52,419 nt of DNA, taken from NCBI GenBank assembly GCA_030147505.1, contig JASBVG010000040.1, positions 1 to 52,419 of the forward strand, in the 5' to 3' direction. A program made the position numbers and the translations under genes. Origin of the DNA: Tardiphaga sp. Its GTDB lineage: Bacteria > Pseudomonadota > Alphaproteobacteria > Rhizobiales > Xanthobacteraceae. The notes under the pieces were generated by a model, which saw only the letters and a program-made list of their open reading frames with translations, was not told where the DNA came from and searched no databases. Positions within the stretch are counted from its first letter, which is position 1. Each line of letters starts with the position of its first letter. Positions 1-9,924 of this stretch are shown here, piece by piece.

Positions 1-1212
<1,212 letters not shown>

Positions 1213-1219
1213 TCAGATC

Positions 1220-1247
1220 GGCACGGAGCCTTGCGGCTCCGCGTGCC
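1220..1247 (-). other. Intercistronic hairpin between ctaC and ctaD
   Basis: GGCACGGAGCC, a TTGC loop, then GGCTCCGCGTGCC can form an 11-bp stem with a two-base bulge immediately after the ctaC stop. No U-run follows, so it is more likely an mRNA-stability or processing element than a terminator. Confidence 0.5.
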
Positions 1248-2093
1248 TCACTGCGCCTGCGTGGTCGCCGCCGAAGCAAAGGTGCTCGACGGATTGCTGG
1301 CGAACTTCTTCTTGGCCTGCTCGACCCAAGCAGTGAATTCCTGATCGGTGACGACCCGGATCGCGATCGGCATGAAGGCGTGATCCTTGCCGCATAGTTC
1401 CGAGCACTGGCCGTAGAACATGCCGGTCTTGGTGGCCTTGAACCAGGTCTCGTTGAGACGGCCCGGGATGGCGTCGATCTTGATGCCGAAGGACGGCACC
1501 GCGAAGGAGTGGATCACGTCGGCCGCCGTGGTCTGCACACGGACCACCTTGTTCACCGGCACCACCACCTCGTTATCGACTGCAAGGAGGCGCGGCTGCT
1601 TGTCGGCGGCCATCAGCGAGTCGAATTCGAATGGACCGTTGTCCGGATAGGAGTAGGTCCAGAACCACTGCTTGCCGGTGGCCTTGATGGTCAGGTCAGC
1701 CTTTGGAACATCGAGCTGCAGGAACAGCAGCCTGAACGACGGCACTGCGACCGCCACCAGGATCAACACCGGAATGATCGTCCATGCCACTTCGATCAGC
1801 GTGTTGTGAGTGGTCTTGGACGGGACCGGATTGGCCTTGGCATTGAACTTCACCACCACGATAACGAGCAGCACCAGCACGAACAGCGTGATTGCCGTGA
1901 TCAGCCAGAGCAGAAAGTTGTGAAACCAGGTGATGTTCTCCATCACCGGCGTGGCTGCTTCCTGAAGCTTGTATTCCCAGGGTGCGGGCTGACCCATCAC
2001 CTGAGCAAAGGCAGCGCCGCTAACAGCGAGACCGGCCCCAACAACCGCTAACCCCAGCAACCGGTGGCCAAACTGGCCCCTCAGCATCCTCAT
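1248..2093 (-). CDS. ctaC: Cytochrome c oxidase subunit II
   Basis: CuA-bearing subunit that accepts electrons from cytochrome c on the periplasmic side of the aa3 oxidase. From ATG 2093 it encodes 281 residues: a signal peptide ending at A30-Q31, two membrane helices (about 60-82 and 100-124) and a C-terminal cupredoxin domain. The CuA ligands are all present: H195, C230, C234, H238 and M241, around CSELC and HAFM. The start at 2093 is preferred because GGGAG lies about 10 bases upstream and the length fits the family; an in-frame ATG at 2126 is the alternative. It is transcribed towards ctaD. Confidence 0.96.
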   Translation of the reverse strand: MRMLRGQFGHRLLGLAVVGAGLAVSGAAFAQVMGQPAPWEYKLQEAATPVMENITWFHNFLLWLITAITLFVLVLLVIVVVKFNAKANPVPSKTTHNTLIEVAWTIIPVLILVAVAVPSFRLLFLQLDVPKADLTIKATGKQWFWTYSYPDNGPFEFDSLMAADKQPRLLAVDNEVVVPVNKVVRVQTTAADVIHSFAVPSFGIKIDAIPGRLNETWFKATKTGMFYGQCSELCGKDHAFMPIAIRVVTDQEFTAWVEQAKKKFASNPSSTFASAATTQAQ

Positions 2094-2542
2094 GCCGCGT
2101 GCGCTCCCATGTAAAATCTTACGCATCCCGGTATTGCCCGAGTATGCGGCCCGACCCCCTCGCGAACAAACGGACAAATTGCCCAAGGCCCTGTGGGCCC
2201 GCTCGTTAGAATGCGTCGAAATCCAGCCTCTCAAACCATAATTCTTGACCTGTCGCAATGCAGGAGTGCGGTATCCCGGAATGCATTCGACCGAATTGCA
2301 CGAAGGTCGTATTTCCTGCATCACATCAATGACAAATGTCAGTCGCCACCGGCGGCGCTTGACACCTGCTGTGGCCGCTTTAGGCACGAAATATGCGATG
2401 ATCGGGTAACTGATTCGCCACAATCGGCGCGCAAGCAGCTGCTGTGGCCGCCTTCAAGGCGCCGTCATCGCAGTATCATTCCGCGCTCTGGAATTCTTCA
2501 GCGTTCACAGTGCTGCCAAACCGATTGCAGAGACCACTGAGC
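2094..2542. promoter_or_regulatory. Divergent intergenic region ctaC / ialB (449 bp)
   Basis: No convincing gene is present. The region must carry promoters for both divergent genes. A perfect short inverted repeat, TGACA-AA-TGTCA, sits at 2330-2341, and a TTGACA hexamer at 2359-2364 faces ialB but lacks a good -10 at normal spacing. The inverted repeat could be a regulator site; I cannot assign it. Confidence 0.4.
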
Positions 2543-3118
2543 ATGATCGCGACCACCAACGACGCCCAAGGATCGATCCGGATGAGGCTTTCGACATCGC
2601 AGCAGCAGCCGACTTCCAGCTGGCGCCATCTCACGCTCGGCTTTCTGACATTTGCGGCTCTGCTGGCTGCGCCCGGCGCCGCCAGCGCCCAGGGCGCCGT
2701 CAAATCGACCCATGGCGACTGGCAGATTCGCTGCGACACCCCGCCCGGCGCCCAGGCCGAGCAATGCGCCCTGATCCAGAGCGTGGTGGCCGAAGACCGC
2801 TCCAACGCCGGCCTGACGGTAATCGTGCTCAAGACCGCCGACCAGAAGAGCAAGTTGATGCGCGTGGTGGCGCCGCTCGGCGTGCTGCTGCCGTCCGGCC
2901 TTGGTCTCAAGCTCGACAATCAGGATGTCGGCCGCGCCGGCTTCGTGCGCTGCCTGCCCAATGGCTGTGTTGCCGAAGTCGTGATGGATGACAAGCTGCT
3001 CGGTCAGCTCCGCACCGCCAAGACCGCGACCTTCATCATCTTCGAAACCCCCGAAGAGGGCATCGGCTTCCCGCTCAGCCTCAACGGCTTGGGCGACGGC
3101 TACGACAAGCTGCCATAG
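2543..3118 (+). CDS. Invasion-associated locus B (IalB) family protein
   Basis: Exported protein of the IalB family, common in Bradyrhizobium and relatives next to the ctaCD genes; the molecular function is not established. Translation from ATG 2543 gives 191 residues; a second ATG at 2582 would remove 13 residues and leave a more typical signal peptide. A hydrophobic segment ending ASAQ is followed by the family pattern, with THGDWQIRC near the mature start and paired Cys in CDTPPG..QC and RCLPNGC. It is divergent from ctaC and converges with the TlpA-like gene (17 bp between stops). A role in envelope integrity would be inference only. Confidence 0.85.
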   Translation: MIATTNDAQGSIRMRLSTSQQQPTSSWRHLTLGFLTFAALLAAPGAASAQGAVKSTHGDWQIRCDTPPGAQAEQCALIQSVVAEDRSNAGLTVIVLKTADQKSKLMRVVAPLGVLLPSGLGLKLDNQDVGRAGFVRCLPNGCVAEVVMDDKLLGQLRTAKTATFIIFETPEEGIGFPLSLNGLGDGYDKLP

Positions 3119-3135
3119 GCTTCGAACCTGTAGCG

Positions 3136-3774
3136 TCAGCCAGAACCGCGTCGCCTGTAGTAATCGAGCAAGCGCCGAGCTTCATCGGACGTCCAGTCGA
3201 CTTCTCCTGCAAGATATCCTTCAACCTGCCCCGTCATTCCGATCACATATGTGATGGGCATCGCATAGAGGCCGAACGGCGTATCGGGAGCGGTCGTCTC
3301 ACCGGCACGCGCGACCAGCCCACCAGGATCGATACCGACCTCAAGGTGCCGGAGTTTCAAATTGCGCGCGAACGAAGCAACGTCCGCACGGCTGACGCGA
3401 TCGGTGACAATGGCGATGACGTGAAGATTTGCGCGCGTCTCGATATTCTGCAGCCGATCAAGGATCGGCAACTCAATCTTGCAAGCCGGACACCATGTGG
3501 CCCAGAAATTGACCAGCACGACTTTCCCCGAGAATGCGGTCAGATCAATCGGCTTGCCGTCAAGACGCGGCACCGGAACGGGCGGGATTGGCCGCGCCCC
3601 CCGGATGACGGTGAACTGATGCCGGGCAGAGCCCAGCGGCGGAGGCCCGTCGGACCGCGCATTCGCATCGGGGCCGATTGCCGATACCACTGTGGTAACC
3701 AGCGCCCCTTTGAGCAGCGCACGTCGTGACATCGGCAAGCGGACAACACTCCGCTCGCGGTGTTGTCTTGTCAT
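3136..3774 (-). CDS. TlpA-like thioredoxin-fold protein, exported
   Basis: Periplasmic thiol-disulfide oxidoreductase of the TlpA/ResA class. The 212-residue product starts at ATG 3774, with GGAGG seven bases upstream. An N-terminal SRRALLKG stretch followed by a hydrophobic segment to about residue 39 looks like a Tat-type or membrane-anchor signal. The thioredoxin domain (about 65-205) carries W94-C95-P-A-C98 and a cis-Pro region near AMPITYV. It is last in a three-gene unit doxX-dsrE-tlpA, which suggests reduction or oxidation of an exported thiol or sulfur-carrying partner. A cytochrome-maturation role (as for ResA) is possible, but no ccm genes are nearby. Confidence 0.88.
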   Translation of the reverse strand: MTRQHRERSVVRLPMSRRALLKGALVTTVVSAIGPDANARSDGPPPLGSARHQFTVIRGARPIPPVPVPRLDGKPIDLTAFSGKVVLVNFWATWCPACKIELPILDRLQNIETRANLHVIAIVTDRVSRADVASFARNLKLRHLEVGIDPGGLVARAGETTAPDTPFGLYAMPITYVIGMTGQVEGYLAGEVDWTSDEARRLLDYYRRRGSG

Positions 3775-3820
3775 GGTCTGGCCTCCGGCGGGCATAAAAC
3801 GGGATGGCGAAGCGTGTTGC

Positions 3821-4333
3821 TCAGGAACGGATATAGGACCATCCCGCTTCTTGTAGTTCGATGATCCGCCCAGGACCATTCGGAACCAACTCAACGTTAT
3901 CGATGAACGAAATCGGATGCCCCTCACCACGCTCCATACCTAGTTTGGTTGCTTCGCAGACCACAAAGCGAATGTCAGGGGTGAGAGCCTGGACGACTTT
4001 CAGCAGTTCCTTGACCGGCGACGTATCCACCCTGAACATGTGAATGCCGGCGTTGTAAGCGACAATTTCAATCGAGAAATCCTGCTTCGTTTCCCGATAG
4101 TATTTCGGCAGGTTCAATGACGTCGAGATCAGCGCTCTCATGACGGTCGGATCATCCGTATTGATCTGCAGCACGAGACGATGTGTCTTGGCAGCCGCAG
4201 GCTTCGTCTCCGACTCCCGCGGCTTTGAAACAGCGGACCCCGCATCCGTCAAAACCAGGGTCACGCACAACGGTACGGCAAATGCCAGACCAAACACCGC
4301 CGTCGTCAAAATCTTGCGACCATAATTCCGCAT
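3821..4333 (-). CDS. DsrE-family protein with N-terminal export signal
   Basis: A 170-residue protein with a hydrophobic N-terminal segment (about 8-30), a Lys/Glu/Pro-rich linker and a DsrE-like domain. The family-typical single cysteine is present (C126, in FVVCEATKLG). Family members carry or relay sulfur as persulfide; the substrate here is unknown. ATG 4333 is chosen because GAGGG lies six bases upstream; ATG 4345 is in frame and adds four residues. It sits between a DoxX protein and a TlpA-like thioredoxin on the same strand, with gaps of 86 and 46 bp, so all three probably act together in the envelope. Confidence 0.8.
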   Translation of the reverse strand: MRNYGRKILTTAVFGLAFAVPLCVTLVLTDAGSAVSKPRESETKPAAAKTHRLVLQINTDDPTVMRALISTSLNLPKYYRETKQDFSIEIVAYNAGIHMFRVDTSPVKELLKVVQALTPDIRFVVCEATKLGMERGEGHPISFIDNVELVPNGPGRIIELQEAGWSYIRS

Positions 4334-4419
4334 CGACACCCTCATCTGCACCCGGACACACCCCGACGCTTCGCTGCACCAACGGTCATCCGCAAATGGC
4401 CAGGCGCGATGCGCGTTTG

Positions 4420-4803
4420 CTACCTGAGAATTGAGCCGCGCTTGGCGTAAGCCACGATGCCGCTCAATACGAGCAGCACGATGGCCGGAATCGGCGAGCC
4501 GCCAATGACAAATAAATGTGTAAACATTGCGCCGATCATGATGCAGCCGAGGAGAACAGCGCCAAGTGCAGCCGTTATCGGCACGACGATCAGCGCCGCT
4601 CCGAGAATTTCCAGCGTGCCAGTCAGATAACGGAACCATTGCCCGAGACCGATATGCTCGAACTCGTCGACGAGCATCGGCACGCCATAAAGCTTGGCGG
4701 CACCTGCTGCCGCGAACGCCAGAGCGAGCAAGATTCTGACGCCCCATAGAGCGACGAGGGTCCAATGCCGCGGCGCTGACGAAGTGACTGAAGACGATGA
4801 CAT
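4420..4803 (-). CDS. DoxX-family membrane protein
   Basis: A 127-residue inner-membrane protein with about four hydrophobic helices and the DoxX-like opening R-I-L-L-A-L-A-F-A-A-A-G-A-A-K-L. DoxX relatives are linked to quinone or thiosulfate redox chemistry and to thiol stress, but most are uncharacterised. GGAG lies seven bases before ATG 4803. It is the first gene of the doxX-dsrE-tlpA unit and is divergent from an HxlR regulator, which is the natural candidate to control it. Confidence 0.85.
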   Translation of the reverse strand: MSSSSVTSSAPRHWTLVALWGVRILLALAFAAAGAAKLYGVPMLVDEFEHIGLGQWFRYLTGTLEILGAALIVVPITAALGAVLLGCIMIGAMFTHLFVIGGSPIPAIVLLVLSGIVAYAKRGSILR

Positions 4804-4934
4804 GGATAGCTCCGAAAAAAGTCACAACGATGTCGGCTGCGCGGCAGATTGCTACAGACCCGCGACGCGCTTTCGACACACAAACTTCGGAAGTAAGATC
4901 GAGAAGACAAGTAGAATGCTTTTTCTGAGATAGT
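4804..4934. promoter_or_regulatory. Divergent control region doxX / HxlR regulator
   Basis: 131 bp between two divergent starts. HxlR proteins usually bind such regions and repress both directions. I see no obvious long palindrome; the AT-richer stretch nearest the regulator (about 4895-4934) probably holds its promoter. Confidence 0.45.
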
Positions 4935-5354
4935 ATGGAAAACATGACTAAAGGAAAAACAGACGATGCCGCGCCCCCCGAATGCCAACAGGATCGGGTG
5001 ATCGAAGATTTTCATCGCGCGCTTGGAATGATCACCGGCAAGTGGAAGGGCGAGATTCTCTGGCAACTCGTCCAGCGCAAGCACCGGTTTGGCGAGTTGC
5101 TGCGAGCGATTCCGGGCGTCACCCAACACATGCTGACAACACAACTGCGTGACCTCGAGGCCGATGGTCTCATCAAGCGCACGGCATTCCCCGAGATCCC
5201 TCCCAGGGTCGAATATGAACTGACGGAATCGGCGCGCGCACTAAGGCCGGTTTTCGATGAACTATTCCGATGGTCGCAGGCGCATCTCTCTGCGATGCAG
5301 ACCCATTCCGCGACTTCATTCGGCGTGGACGAGAGAACGGCGCCTCTCGTTTAG
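4935..5354 (+). CDS. HxlR-family transcriptional regulator
   Basis: A 139-residue winged-helix DNA-binding protein. The HxlR domain spans about residues 18-115, with the family pattern MITGKWKGEILW, RFGELLRAIPGVTQHMLT and LRDLEADGLIKR. Cys17, just ahead of the domain, matches the position used by quinone- or aldehyde-sensing members such as HypR and QorR, so redox sensing is plausible. ATG 4935 is annotated; ATG 4944 has a better-placed GGAA and is a fair alternative. It is divergent from the doxX-dsrE-tlpA unit. Confidence 0.9.
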   Translation: MENMTKGKTDDAAPPECQQDRVIEDFHRALGMITGKWKGEILWQLVQRKHRFGELLRAIPGVTQHMLTTQLRDLEADGLIKRTAFPEIPPRVEYELTESARALRPVFDELFRWSQAHLSAMQTHSATSFGVDERTAPLV

Positions 5355-5371
5355 GTCAACCGCGGTGCGCC

Positions 5372-6556
5372 TTACTCGCCAGGCACCAGCCCAACCGAAC
5401 GATGGCGCTTGGGCGTCGATGCCGCGCGCAGCTTCCGGCGCGAGACATACAGGATGATGCCGGTGACCGTGAACAGTGGCATCAGTGCTGCCGCGATCAT
5501 GAACAGGATGCGGCCGACCGGTCCGAATGCTGCGCCGGTGTGAATCTGCAGGACACGCTGCAAGATGCTGTCGCCAACGGATTTGTCGGCGTAGCGCTCG
5601 ACCGCGATAACGCGCCCGGTGGCGCCATCGATGCGGAAGTCGTCGCGGGCGACATCGTGCGGCGCGTCCTTGGCCAGCGACCGCAAACGCACGGGGCCCG
5701 GACCGTTGGGCACCTGCAGATAGACATTCGCGTATTGGCTGCCCTGATCGGCAAGGAAGGTAGCCCATGCGCGATCGAGCGTTGGCGTAGCAGCACTTTC
5801 GGCTGCATTGCCGGACCTTGCACCGCCCTTCGCCCCGGCGGGTGCCTTCGCGGCCACCGGCGGCTTGCTCGACAGCAACCAGGTGGCGCTGGCTTTGTAC
5901 CAATCGAACGACCACCACAGGCCGGTGAGGATCGTGATCACATAGACCGGCAGCACCCAGGTGCCCATCACACTGTGCAACGACCAGTGAAAGGCACGGC
6001 CGGGCATCGCGAGATTGGGCTTGAGCCACCTCCTGATGCTGCGCACATGGCGCGGCCAGCGCAACACCATGCCGGAAATGAGCAGCACGAGCAGGCCTAT
6101 TGCCGAGACGCCGGTGATCAGACGGCCATAGCCATTGCCGTTACCTGGCAGCAGCAGGAAGCGATGCAGGTTGCGCAGCGTGGCGAAGAAGCCTTCGCCA
6201 CTGACAGGCGCAACGATCCGGCCATCATAGGGATCGACAAAGACGGAGGAGCGTTCGCCGTTTTCATTGCGTGCAAAGCGGGCGCGTACCGTGGCGCCCG
6301 GCTCGCTCGACAGCATCATCAGCTGGACCTTGCCGGCGCCCGGCTGGCCCTGCAGCCGCGCCACGATTTCATCCGGCGTCAACACCGGCGCCGAGCGCAG
6401 CTCGACCTTGGCGGCGTCGCGGTTGAGGGCAGCGACGATCTCGTCTTCAAAGGACAGCATCGCCCCGGTGAGGCCCATCACCCCCAGCACCAGCGAGACC
6501 GTAAGGCCGATGACGGAGTGAACCTGCAGGAAGGCGGATTTGATTGGGGAAGCCAT
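5372..6556 (-). CDS. PepSY-associated membrane protein (PepSY_TM family)
   Basis: A 394-residue inner-membrane protein with an N-terminal helix (about 12-35), a periplasmic PepSY-like region (about 40-135), helices near 150-185 and 205-230, a second soluble region and a last helix near 345-370, ending in a basic tail. Relatives are often found beside TonB-dependent siderophore receptors and some act as ferric-siderophore reductases; no receptor is visible here. It converges with the HxlR gene (17 bp). Function beyond the family is unknown. Confidence 0.87.
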   Translation of the reverse strand: MASPIKSAFLQVHSVIGLTVSLVLGVMGLTGAMLSFEDEIVAALNRDAAKVELRSAPVLTPDEIVARLQGQPGAGKVQLMMLSSEPGATVRARFARNENGERSSVFVDPYDGRIVAPVSGEGFFATLRNLHRFLLLPGNGNGYGRLITGVSAIGLLVLLISGMVLRWPRHVRSIRRWLKPNLAMPGRAFHWSLHSVMGTWVLPVYVITILTGLWWSFDWYKASATWLLSSKPPVAAKAPAGAKGGARSGNAAESAATPTLDRAWATFLADQGSQYANVYLQVPNGPGPVRLRSLAKDAPHDVARDDFRIDGATGRVIAVERYADKSVGDSILQRVLQIHTGAAFGPVGRILFMIAAALMPLFTVTGIILYVSRRKLRAASTPKRHRSVGLVPGE

Positions 6557-6872
6557 TTTGGTCAGGGAACCATGGGCGGCGGCAATTTGGAGCTGGAGGA
6601 CGAACTGCGTCGGGTCTCAGCGCCCGCTGCGACAATGCCCACGCTTACCGTACCGCCACAACGCGAACTACAGCCGCAGTTTGTAATCTCTCCAAACTGG
6701 AACCGAAGCGCTGTCCATCGGCCCCTCCCCATTTTGTAGCCCGATACCTATCTTCCTTGGCGAACACCTGTATCGTTCGAGATTACGCCAATGTAAGGCG
6801 ACCCCACCCCGGGTTGCCGCTACAAGGTGAAACCGCCTTCGGTGCAGCAATGCCTGCCGTTTTGGAGCCTGC
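6557..6872. other. Intergenic region pepSY / tldD (316 bp)
   Basis: It must hold the divergent promoters of the PepSY gene and tldD. I see no gene, strong hairpin or recognisable operator. A TTTTGGAG ribosome-binding site for tldD lies at its right end. Confidence 0.4.
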
Positions 6873-8300
6873 ATGACCAGCCTCGTCACCACATCCCTGC
6901 TCGACCGCGCCAATCTCGACCGCGATGCGGTCCGCCGCGAATTGTTGCGGGGGCTGCAGGGGGCCGACGACGGCGAGCTGTTTCTGGAATACAGCCAGAG
7001 CGAGGCGCTCGGCTTCGACAATGGCCGGCTGAAGCAGGCGACCTATGACACCGCGCAAGGTTTTGGCCTGCGCGCCGTGAAGGACGACGCTGTCGGCTAT
7101 GCGCATTCCTCGGATGTATCGATTCCGGCGCTGGTCCGTGCGGCTGATGCGGTCAATGCGGTCCGCGGCGGCTATGCGGGGACGTTTGCCACGGCGCCGT
7201 CGCACACCAATGTGCGGCTCTATGGCGACGACAATCCGCTCGACGTCCCCGGCTTCGAGGCCAAGGTAAAGCTACTGGCCGAGATCGACGCCTATGTGCG
7301 CGACAAGGACCCGCGCGTGCGTCAGGTCTCGGTGTCGCTCGGCGCCTCCTGGCAGGTGGTCGAGATCTTGCGCCCGGACGGCGAGAGCTATCGCGACATC
7401 CGCCCGCTGGTGCGGGTGAATATCAGCGTCGTCGCCGGGCAGGGCGACCGGCAGGAGAGCGGCTCCAAGGGCTATGGCGGCCGCGAGGGCTATGCGCGCT
7501 TCATCGAGAGCGCCAACTGGCGTTCGGCAGCCGACGGCGCGCTGCGCGAGGCGCTGGTCAATCTCGAATCCATCCCCGCGCCCGCCGGCGAAATGGATGT
7601 GGTGCTCGGACCGGGCTGGCCCGGCGTGATGCTGCATGAGGCCGTCGGCCACGGCCTCGAAGGCGACTTCAACCGCAAGAAGACCTCGGCCTTTGCCGGC
7701 CTGATGGGCCAGCAGGTGGCCGCCAAGGGCGTCACCGTGGTGGATGACGGAACGATTTCGTCGCGGCGCGGCTCGCTCTCCATCGACGACGAGGGCACAC
7801 CGACCAACCGCACCGTGCTGATCGAGGACGGCATCCTGGTCGGCTATATGCAGGATCGCCAGAACGCGCGCCTGATGGGCATGAAACCCACCGGCAACGG
7901 CCGCCGGCAAGGCTATGCCCATGTACCGATGCCGCGCATGACCAACACCTACATGCTGGCCGGCCAGCGCGACCCCGCCGAAATCCTCGCCTCGGTGAAG
8001 AACGGCATCTATGCCGTGAACTTCGGCGGCGGCCAGGTGGACATCACCTCCGGCAAATACGTGTTTCAGTGCACCGAGGCCTACAAGATCGAGAATGGCA
8101 GGATCGGCGCGCCGGTGAAGGGTGCGATGATGATCGGCAATGGTCCGACTGACCTGCACCGCATCAGCATGATCGGCAACGACCTCGCCCTCGACGACGG
8201 CATCGGCACTTGCGGCAAGCATGGCCAGGGCGTGCCGGTCGGTGTCGGCCAGCCGACGTTGCGAATGGACAAGGTGACGATCGGAGGAACGGGCCAGTGA
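6873..8300 (+). CDS. tldD: Metalloprotease TldD
   Basis: Subunit of the TldD/TldE zinc protease, which degrades unfolded peptides and matures some modified peptides. The 475-residue protein has the catalytic HEAVGH motif at H255-E256-H260, followed by GLEGD. It is full length. GGAG six bases before ATG 6873 supports the start. No tldE is present in the window. Its stop overlaps the GTG start of lepB (GTGA), so the two are translationally coupled. Confidence 0.96.
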   Translation: MTSLVTTSLLDRANLDRDAVRRELLRGLQGADDGELFLEYSQSEALGFDNGRLKQATYDTAQGFGLRAVKDDAVGYAHSSDVSIPALVRAADAVNAVRGGYAGTFATAPSHTNVRLYGDDNPLDVPGFEAKVKLLAEIDAYVRDKDPRVRQVSVSLGASWQVVEILRPDGESYRDIRPLVRVNISVVAGQGDRQESGSKGYGGREGYARFIESANWRSAADGALREALVNLESIPAPAGEMDVVLGPGWPGVMLHEAVGHGLEGDFNRKKTSAFAGLMGQQVAAKGVTVVDDGTISSRRGSLSIDDEGTPTNRTVLIEDGILVGYMQDRQNARLMGMKPTGNGRRQGYAHVPMPRMTNTYMLAGQRDPAEILASVKNGIYAVNFGGGQVDITSGKYVFQCTEAYKIENGRIGAPVKGAMMIGNGPTDLHRISMIGNDLALDDGIGTCGKHGQGVPVGVGQPTLRMDKVTIGGTGQ

Positions 8301-9079
8301 GCACGGAAACGACCACCACAACGAGCACGGCTGGCAGCACCGCCAAGCGCTGGGGCAGCCAGATCGCGCAGATCGCCGCCATTGTCGGCATCGTGTTTCT
8401 CGGCAAAGGCGCGCTTGCCGAGCCGTTCTATGTCCCCTCCGCCTCCATGGAGCCGACGCTGCTGATCGGCGACGCGCTGCTGGCGACGAAATTTCCCTAC
8501 GGCTATTCCACCGCCTCGCTGCCGATCCATGTGGCTTTCCCGGAAACCGGCCGGGTCTTCGCCTCGACGCCGAAGCGCGGCGATGTGGTCGTGTTCCGCT
8601 GGCCGGGCGATCGCTCGCAAGTCTGGGTCAAACGCGTGATCGGCCTGCCCGGCGACCACGTGGAGCTGCGCGGTGGCCAGGTCTGGATCAACGGCAAGGC
8701 GACGGCCGTCCAAGCCGACGGCATCGGCGCGGCGGAAGACGACAGCGGTGGCTCGGAGCCGGCCCAGCGCTATGTCGAGACGCTGCCGGGAGGCGTAGCG
8801 CATCCCATCTTCAAGCTGCGCAACAATGGCCGCCTCGACAATACGCCCGATGTCACCGTGCCGCCGGGCCATCTGTTCGTGATGGGCGACAATCGCGACA
8901 ATTCCGCCGACAGCCGCGTGCCGGTGAGCCAAGGCGGCGTCGGCCTGCTGCCGATGGACAATCTCGTGGGCCGCGTCGACGCCATCGTCGGCTCATGGGA
9001 TCTCGGTGTGCGCAGCCAGCCGGTGGCGAACTGGTGGTCCGGCCTGCGCTTTGCGCGTTTCTTTACCGGCGTGCATTGA
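8297..9079 (+). CDS. lepB: Signal peptidase I
   Basis: Membrane serine protease that removes signal peptides. GTG 8297 is the start: GGAGG lies nine bases upstream and the codon overlaps the tldD stop. The 260-residue protein has one N-terminal helix (about 22-40), then the catalytic Ser in PSASMEPT (S50) and catalytic Lys in WVKRVIGLPGD (K112), and the conserved MGDNRDNSADSR box. Residues 128-155 form a family-variable insertion. It could be the housekeeping enzyme or a paralogue; a second lepB beside rnc would decide. Confidence 0.94.
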   Translation: MSTETTTTTSTAGSTAKRWGSQIAQIAAIVGIVFLGKGALAEPFYVPSASMEPTLLIGDALLATKFPYGYSTASLPIHVAFPETGRVFASTPKRGDVVVFRWPGDRSQVWVKRVIGLPGDHVELRGGQVWINGKATAVQADGIGAAEDDSGGSEPAQRYVETLPGGVAHPIFKLRNNGRLDNTPDVTVPPGHLFVMGDNRDNSADSRVPVSQGGVGLLPMDNLVGRVDAIVGSWDLGVRSQPVANWWSGLRFARFFTGVH

Positions 9080-9084
9080 ATGCG

Positions 9085-9430
9085 ATGACCTTCGACGATG
9101 TCCGGGCATTTGCGCTGACATGGCCCGAGGTCGAGGACGGCACATCCTATCGCACCCCCGCGCAAGGTGCGGAAGAAGCTGCTGGCCCGCCTGAGGGAAG
9201 ACGGCGTGACACTGGTGATGCCCGGTGTTCCGCCTGACGAGCGTGAAATGCTGGTCGAAAGCCAGCCTGAGATCTTCTCGTTTACCGACCACTACCGGGA
9301 CCATGCGATCGTGCTGGTCACTCTCTCCAGGGCCAAGTGCTCGCATGTCGAACCGCTATTGCGGCGACAATGGCTCGCGCTGGCCTCGAAAGCTGAGCGC
9401 AAGACTTATGAAGCGGGCAATCAGAAATAG
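9085..9430 (+). pseudogene. MmcQ/YjbR-like protein, broken by a frameshift
   Basis: Two pieces in different frames add up to one YjbR-like protein. The first starts at ATG 9085 and reads MTFDDVRAFALTWPEVEDGT up to about 9162. The second continues from about 9164 in the next frame with KVRKKLLARLREDG and the family-typical end. At the join (GCG C AAG GTG) two bases appear to be missing compared with the expected ALKVR; one inserted base would also explain it. The GTG at 9167 could in principle start a shorter protein, but it lacks a ribosome-binding site. This is either a genuine pseudogene or a sequencing error. Confidence 0.75.
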
Positions 9431-9912
9431 GCGATCGCCCGCCCGCAGATCGCAACGCTGAGCCAGATCGCCAGTGACGCCCATGCGCCTTGTCTCGCGC
9501 CCGCAGGCATCGGCATCAGCGGTGGCAGGGCCGCGACCTTCGGCATGATGGTCCGCTCGACCCAGAGAATGTTGAGCAGACCGAGCACGATCAGCCCGGC
9601 CTTGATCTGAAACACGCGGTTGATCACGACATGGCTGGCCTCGGCGGTGAACAGCACGAGGCCGGTGACGATCAGACCGGCAAAAGCAGCGACCGCAAGC
9701 TGCCGCGCTTTGCGAAGCAGCGGCCCGGGCGCTGTCGCGGATAATCCACCGGCAAGACGGGTATCCATCACTGCGATGGCGCCGGCAAAGAACAGCAGCG
9801 CAACGATGTGCCCGACATTGGCAACCATATAGAGCCAGCGCGACTGCCGGATCGCCGCGCCGATGGCGGATGCCTCGATGGCAACGAATAGCGCGGGAGC
9901 GGCTTCGGTCAT
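9421..9912 (-). CDS. DUF6644-like membrane protein
   Basis: A 163-residue inner-membrane protein with about four helices (roughly 25-48, 70-92, 98-118, 140-160). I recognise the pairing with a DUF6152 gene directly upstream (12 bp gap), seen in Bradyrhizobium relatives; the function of both is unknown. The 3' end overlaps the end of the broken YjbR-like gene by ten bases. Confidence 0.7.
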   Translation of the reverse strand: MTEAAPALFVAIEASAIGAAIRQSRWLYMVANVGHIVALLFFAGAIAVMDTRLAGGLSATAPGPLLRKARQLAVAAFAGLIVTGLVLFTAEASHVVINRVFQIKAGLIVLGLLNILWVERTIMPKVAALPPLMPMPAGARQGAWASLAIWLSVAICGRAIAYF

Positions 9913-9924
9913 CGCATCACGCTG

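Noticed and set aside
2359..2387. A sigma70 promoter for ialB at the TTGACA hexamer
   Set aside because: No acceptable -10 sequence is found at 16-18 bases, so only the hexamer is mentioned.
5270..6739. A 489-codon open frame on the plus strand opposite the PepSY gene
   Set aside because: Composition is the Arg/His/Gln-rich pattern of an antisense frame in GC-rich DNA, with no domain; the minus-strand protein has clear family features.
9167..9430. A separate gene starting at GTG 9167
   Set aside because: No ribosome-binding site is present, and the protein is clearly the remainder of a YjbR-like protein whose first part lies in the adjacent frame.
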